Of a stretch of 64,000 nucleotides of DNA, positions 61,501 to 64,000 are shown in pieces; the first letter of the stretch is position 1; the number at the start of each line of letters is the position of its first letter. The DNA comes from Lyngbya aestuarii BL J. Lineage in GTDB: Bacteria; Cyanobacteriota; Cyanobacteriia; Cyanobacteriales; Microcoleaceae. Below the pieces are notes generated by a model, which worked only from the letters and a program-made list of their open reading frames with translations, was not told where the DNA came from and did no database searches. The stretch spans positions 1 to 64,000 of the forward strand of contig NZ_AUZM01000027.1 in NCBI RefSeq assembly GCF_000478195.2. Direction: 5' to 3'. Both the position numbers and the translations under genes were made by a program.

Positions 61501-64000
61501 ACAGCAGATCCCGATAGTGGAGACAGCCGAACAATTACTAATGTTGCCTCGCTTCCGTCTTGGTTGACTCTTACAGATAACGGAGGTGGCAAGGCTACTC
61601 TGTCAGGAACTCCGACGAATGCTGAAATTGGCGACCATACTGTTGAGTTACAAGTTACAGACGCAGCAGGTGTAATAGCCACTCAAACCTTTACTATCAC
61701 CGTTGACAATACCAACGATGCTCCGACCCTTTCCGGTACTCCTGTCACCAGTGTTGATGAGGATAGTGCCTACAGCTTTACGCCCACTTTTGAGGATGTA
61801 GATGGTGATGATCTCAGCTTCTCTATTGTTAACAAACCCAGTTGGGCAACTTTTGATCCGAACACGGGACAATTGTCAGGTACACCAACAAACGATCACG
61901 TTGGTGTTACAGAAAATATCGTTATCAGCGTGAGTGATGGTACTGCGAGTGTTTCACTACCTGCTTTTAACCTCACCGTTGACAATACCAACGATGCTCC
62001 GACCATTTCGGGGACTCCGACTACTAGCGTTGATGAGGATAGTGCCTACAGCTTTACACCAACTGCAAATGATGTAGATATAGATGGTGCTACTTTCAGC
62101 TTCTCTATTGTTAACAAACCCAGTTGGGCAACTTTTGATCCGAACACGGGACAATTGTCAGGTACACCGACCAACAATCACGTTGGTGTAACTGAAAATA
62201 TCGTTATCAGCGTTAGTGATGGTACTGCAACCACTCCGTTACCTGCTTTCAACCTGACTGTTAACAACACTAACGATGCTCCCAGCTTTAGCAGCACAGC
62301 ACCCTCCTCAGCGATTGAAGATAGCCTTTACTCTTACAACATTCAGACCGAAGATCCTGATACTGGAGACAGCCGAACAATTACTAATGGTGCTACTCTT
62401 CCTTCTTGGCTGAGTTTGACCGATAACGGAAATGGCAAGGCTACCCTCACGGGAACTCCGACGAATGACAATGTGGGCATTCACACCGTTGAGTTACAGG
62501 TGACGGACGGGGCGGGTGCAACAGACACTCAAACCTTTGATGTAACTGTTGCGAATACCAACGATGCTCCCACCATTTCGGGGACTCCCGCTACCAGTGT
62601 TGCGGAGGATAGTTCCTATAGCTTTACGCCTACTGTTGATGACGTAGACGGTAATCTTCTCAGCTTCTCTATTACCAACAAACCCAGTTGGGCAACTTTT
62701 GATAGTACGACGGGTCAACTCTCGGGTACGCCAACTAACGATGATGTCGGTATCACCGAAGATATTGTCATTAGCGTTAGTGATGGTACTGTCGTTACTC
62801 CGTTACCCGCTTTCAACCTGAGCGTTAACAACGTCAACGATGCTCCCGTTTTCACAAGCACAGCGCCAACTTCTGGTACTCAAGACCAAGCTTATACTTA
62901 CAACATCGTTGTAGAAGATCCCGATACTGGAGACAGCCCGACAATTACCAATGTTGCCCCGCTTCCGTCTTGGTTGACTCTGATCAAAAACGCAGATGGT
63001 ACAACTACCCTAACAGGAACTCCGACGAATGCTGAAATTGGCGACCATACTGTTGAACTGCAAGTCGAAGACGCATCGGGTGAAATAGACACTCAAACCT
63101 TTACCATCAGCGTTGACAATACCAACGATGCTCCGACCATTTCCGGTACTCCTGCCACCAGCATTGATGAGGATAGCGCCTATAGCTTTGTACCGACTGT
63201 TAACGATGTAGACGGTGATACTCTGAGCTTCTCTATCACCAATAAACCCAGTTGGGCAACCTTTGATAGTGCTACAGGTCAATTGTCCGGTACACCGACT
63301 AATGAGGATGTTGGTACAAGTGAAGTGATTGTCATCAGCGTTAATGATGGTACTGCAACCGTTGAACTGCCTGCATTTAGCCTGACTGTCAACAATATCA
63401 ATAATGCTCCAGTTTTCAGCAGCACGGCACCGACTTCCGCTAACGAAGATAGCCTTTACACCTACACCATCACCACCGAAGATCTCGATATCGGAGACAG
63501 TATCAGTATTACTTCTGCCACTCTCCCTTCTTGGCTGAACTTGACCGATAACGGAGACCGTACTGCGACCCTTACCGGAACTCCAACCAACGATAATGTA
63601 GGTACTCACACCGTTGAGCTACAAGTGACAGATGCAGCGGGTGAAACAGACACTCAAACCTTTGATGTCGCCGTTGCCAATACCAACGATGCCGCGACCA
63701 TTTCGGGAACTCCCAATACTAGCGTTGATGAGGATAGCGCCTACAGCTTTGCGCCCTCTGTTAATGACGTAGACGGCGATACTCTCAGCTTCTCCATCAC
63801 AAATAAACCCAGTTGGGCAACTTTTGATAGCACGACGGGTCAACTCTCCGGTACACCAACTAATGATGATGTTGGCATTACTGAAGATATTGTCATTAGC
63901 GTTAGCGATGGTACAGAAACTATTGAGTTACCCGCCTTTAGCCTCACCGTTAACGGAATTAATGATACTCCCGAAGTTGTAGACGCAATTCCTCCTCAAA
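58558..64000 (+). CDS. Giant DUF4347 / C-type lectin / Ig-repeat surface protein (partial)
   Basis: Starts at ATG 58558 with AGGA about 10 bases before, and is still open at the window edge (1814 codons seen). In order: DUF4347 (about 28-190; His85 in VSHGSPG, Cys132 in YGCNVAAG), two beta-rich parts to about 480, a VCBS/cadherin-like unit (to about 580), a C-type lectin domain (about 580-722) with the calcium/sugar motifs EPN and WND, a Calx-beta domain (about 742-858), a cadherin domain (about 860-960), then at least nine He_PIG/Ig-like units (SGTPTND, NKPSWATFD motifs) to the end. RTX repeats for type I secretion may lie beyond the window. The EPN motif suggests mannose/glucose-type binding; adhesion or matrix role inferred. 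Confidence 0.88.
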   Translation, partial: MSQATISNSVSFHSTQTIQSSSRVLKSSKTLVFIDANVDDSEYLAQGVKPGIEVHILDAHRDGIEQITAHLFTRPHLEAIHIVSHGSPGCLYLGNSQLNLDTLKRYANLLQTWFAPLTPQVWGKPSLLLYGCNVAAGDAGEEFVTQLAQLTEAEVYASNAVVGSSERGGSWKLRMVGNDEDRHPIDVFTLATIASYTGLFVTINPTGGTDSTNGIQIQIEPDGNFYILKDNTRQTFSFGNSDTVLSVGTTTYGEGYYNQSWVSLGQSAVTGSGTSSDPYQVVTSLLADVDSNGTYDPAIDFKLDWTISYVNFEDYYAQDFTVVAPVTNTQPVKLAQAFDSYLGGSDRGPAYGLDANGTAITGTADNPKFIGVSRNLGLSNEIVMGYIEDNAEFSRWYSGGFSNPYSQLNSGGNLTTTYDTNASTDNGIAVQYDLGTLTGTTTISNFLAFSTEAVNTVIDQPPILSITDTSDYGGTPVVVAPNLTVTDSDGGDLEGATVIITDQLNGTAESLGIAGQTGTSGTVEGLAWNYDANTGVMTLTGTADIATYQAALRQVTYSNSSATPDTTPRSVEFALGTNLANSDNGHFYEFVTDPGISWTDARDAAEARSYFGLKGYLTTVTSSAENDFISGKLAGEGWMGSSDATTEGDWRWVTGPEAGTQFWSGVSTGSPVGGEYNNWATSEPNDFPDAGGEDYGHFLNDGKWNDYPLSLSNIEGYVVEYGGMPDDPTLQITGTATVNFVPQVQFSGLSFSSVENVGTSSAVTLTRSGDTSSPSTVTVSVAAGGTATNGTDYNSSSFPLTINFAAGETSKTVDIPIVDDGTIEGNETINLSVAAGTNAVLGAQTTTTLTITDDDHAPTFTSGATASVPENTTTPVTTVTATDADGDTPTYSITGGADAALFSLDANSGVLTFNSTPDFDAPADADDNNIYELEVTANDGNGNTAVQTLQVNVTNVNEAPSFTTAAPTSGTQDQVYTYEIDTADPDSGDSRTITNVASLPSWLTLTDNGGGKATLSGTPTNAEIGDHTVELQVTDAAGVIATQTFTITVDNTNDAPTLSGTPVTSVDEDSAYSFTPTFEDVDGDDLSFSIVNKPSWATFDPNTGQLSGTPTNDHVGVTENIVISVSDGTASVSLPAFNLTVDNTNDAPTISGTPTTSVDEDSAYSFTPTANDVDIDGATFSFSIVNKPSWATFDPNTGQLSGTPTNNHVGVTENIVISVSDGTATTPLPAFNLTVNNTNDAPSFSSTAPSSAIEDSLYSYNIQTEDPDTGDSRTITNGATLPSWLSLTDNGNGKATLTGTPTNDNVGIHTVELQVTDGAGATDTQTFDVTVANTNDAPTISGTPATSVAEDSSYSFTPTVDDVDGNLLSFSITNKPSWATFDSTTGQLSGTPTNDDVGITEDIVISVSDGTVVTPLPAFNLSVNNVNDAPVFTSTAPTSGTQDQAYTYNIVVEDPDTGDSPTITNVAPLPSWLTLIKNADGTTTLTGTPTNAEIGDHTVELQVEDASGEIDTQTFTISVDNTNDAPTISGTPATSIDEDSAYSFVPTVNDVDGDTLSFSITNKPSWATFDSATGQLSGTPTNEDVGTSEVIVISVNDGTATVELPAFSLTVNNINNAPVFSSTAPTSANEDSLYTYTITTEDLDIGDSISITSATLPSWLNLTDNGDRTATLTGTPTNDNVGTHTVELQVTDAAGETDTQTFDVAVANTNDAATISGTPNTSVDEDSAYSFAPSVNDVDGDTLSFSITNKPSWATFDSTTGQLSGTPTNDDVGITEDIVISVSDGTETIELPAFSLTVNGINDTPEVVDAIPPQ
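61430..63990 (+). repeat. He_PIG/Ig-like DNA repeats, about 270-300 bp unit
   Basis: The word AATACCAACGATGCTCC or close variants recurs at about 61707, 61983, 62253, 62549, 62825, 63117, 63393 and 63681. Two unit types alternate (one with PSWLTLTDNG, one with NKPSWATFD), so the larger repeat is about 565 bases. Similarity at DNA level points to repeated duplication. Confidence 0.85.

Overview
The window is a stretch of cyanobacterial chromosome, most likely from a filamentous, non-heterocystous (Oscillatoriales-type) species. The evidence is gene content (ycf54, crtE, two-domain ComF, cyanobacterial pilMNOQ with an AMIN-domain secretin), many HIP1 octamers (GCGATCGC, for example near 6683, 9163, 40489, 41271 and 57890), AT-leaning base use, G-rich TGGGGAGG arrays between genes, and giant DUF4347/Calx-beta and CHAT-domain proteins typical of large mat- or colony-forming cyanobacteria. 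No tRNA, rRNA, CRISPR array or intact insertion sequence was seen.

1-11,600 is mostly housekeeping: pdxJ, ycf54, an exported proline/glutamine-rich protein, a DUF212 protein and crtE, NAD kinase, comF, a decayed NarL-type response regulator, a Spy/CpxP-like periplasmic protein, a truncated LeuA-like enzyme next to a membrane-anchored helix-turn-helix protein, a lipoprotein, and aroA. 11,671-25,752 holds two very large minus-strand genes: a 1351-residue haemagglutinin-TPS/CHAT fusion, followed by a 3263-residue DUF4347 - seven-bladed propeller - beta-helix - Calx-beta - RTX surface protein.

25,900-38,700 carries a HAD phosphatase, a pentapeptide lipoprotein, a flavoprotein that lacks the disulphide-reductase catalytic residues, cobD and HU (an apparent HU-cobD-flavoprotein operon), then the type IV pilus genes pilM, pilN, pilO and pilQ, which are split by repeat-bearing gaps, and an S9 peptidase. 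38,900-43,000 has an XRE regulator, ppsA, a GC-rich hairpin-rich non-coding element and a nucleotidyltransferase.

43,000-52,700 is more accessory: a compact three-gene operon (74-residue peptide, exported OB-fold protein, JmjC/cupin hydroxylase), a CyRepA1-type plasmid replication protein with iteron-like repeats beside it, an EEP-family protein, an M3 oligopeptidase and a BrnT/BrnA toxin-antitoxin pair that overlaps a frameshifted AEC transporter gene. The last part has an MntP/YtaF-like membrane protein, a FecR-domain protein, a TPR-CHAT protein, and a second giant DUF4347 protein with a C-type lectin domain and many Ig/cadherin-like repeats that runs off the right edge.

The most notable architecture is that a CHAT protease-like gene lies directly upstream of, and in the same direction as, a giant DUF4347 surface protein at both ends of the window. 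Together with the type IV pili this suggests a large investment in secreted and surface proteins. The JmjC/peptide operon and the structured element at 41.8-42.1 kb are the best candidates for something undescribed.
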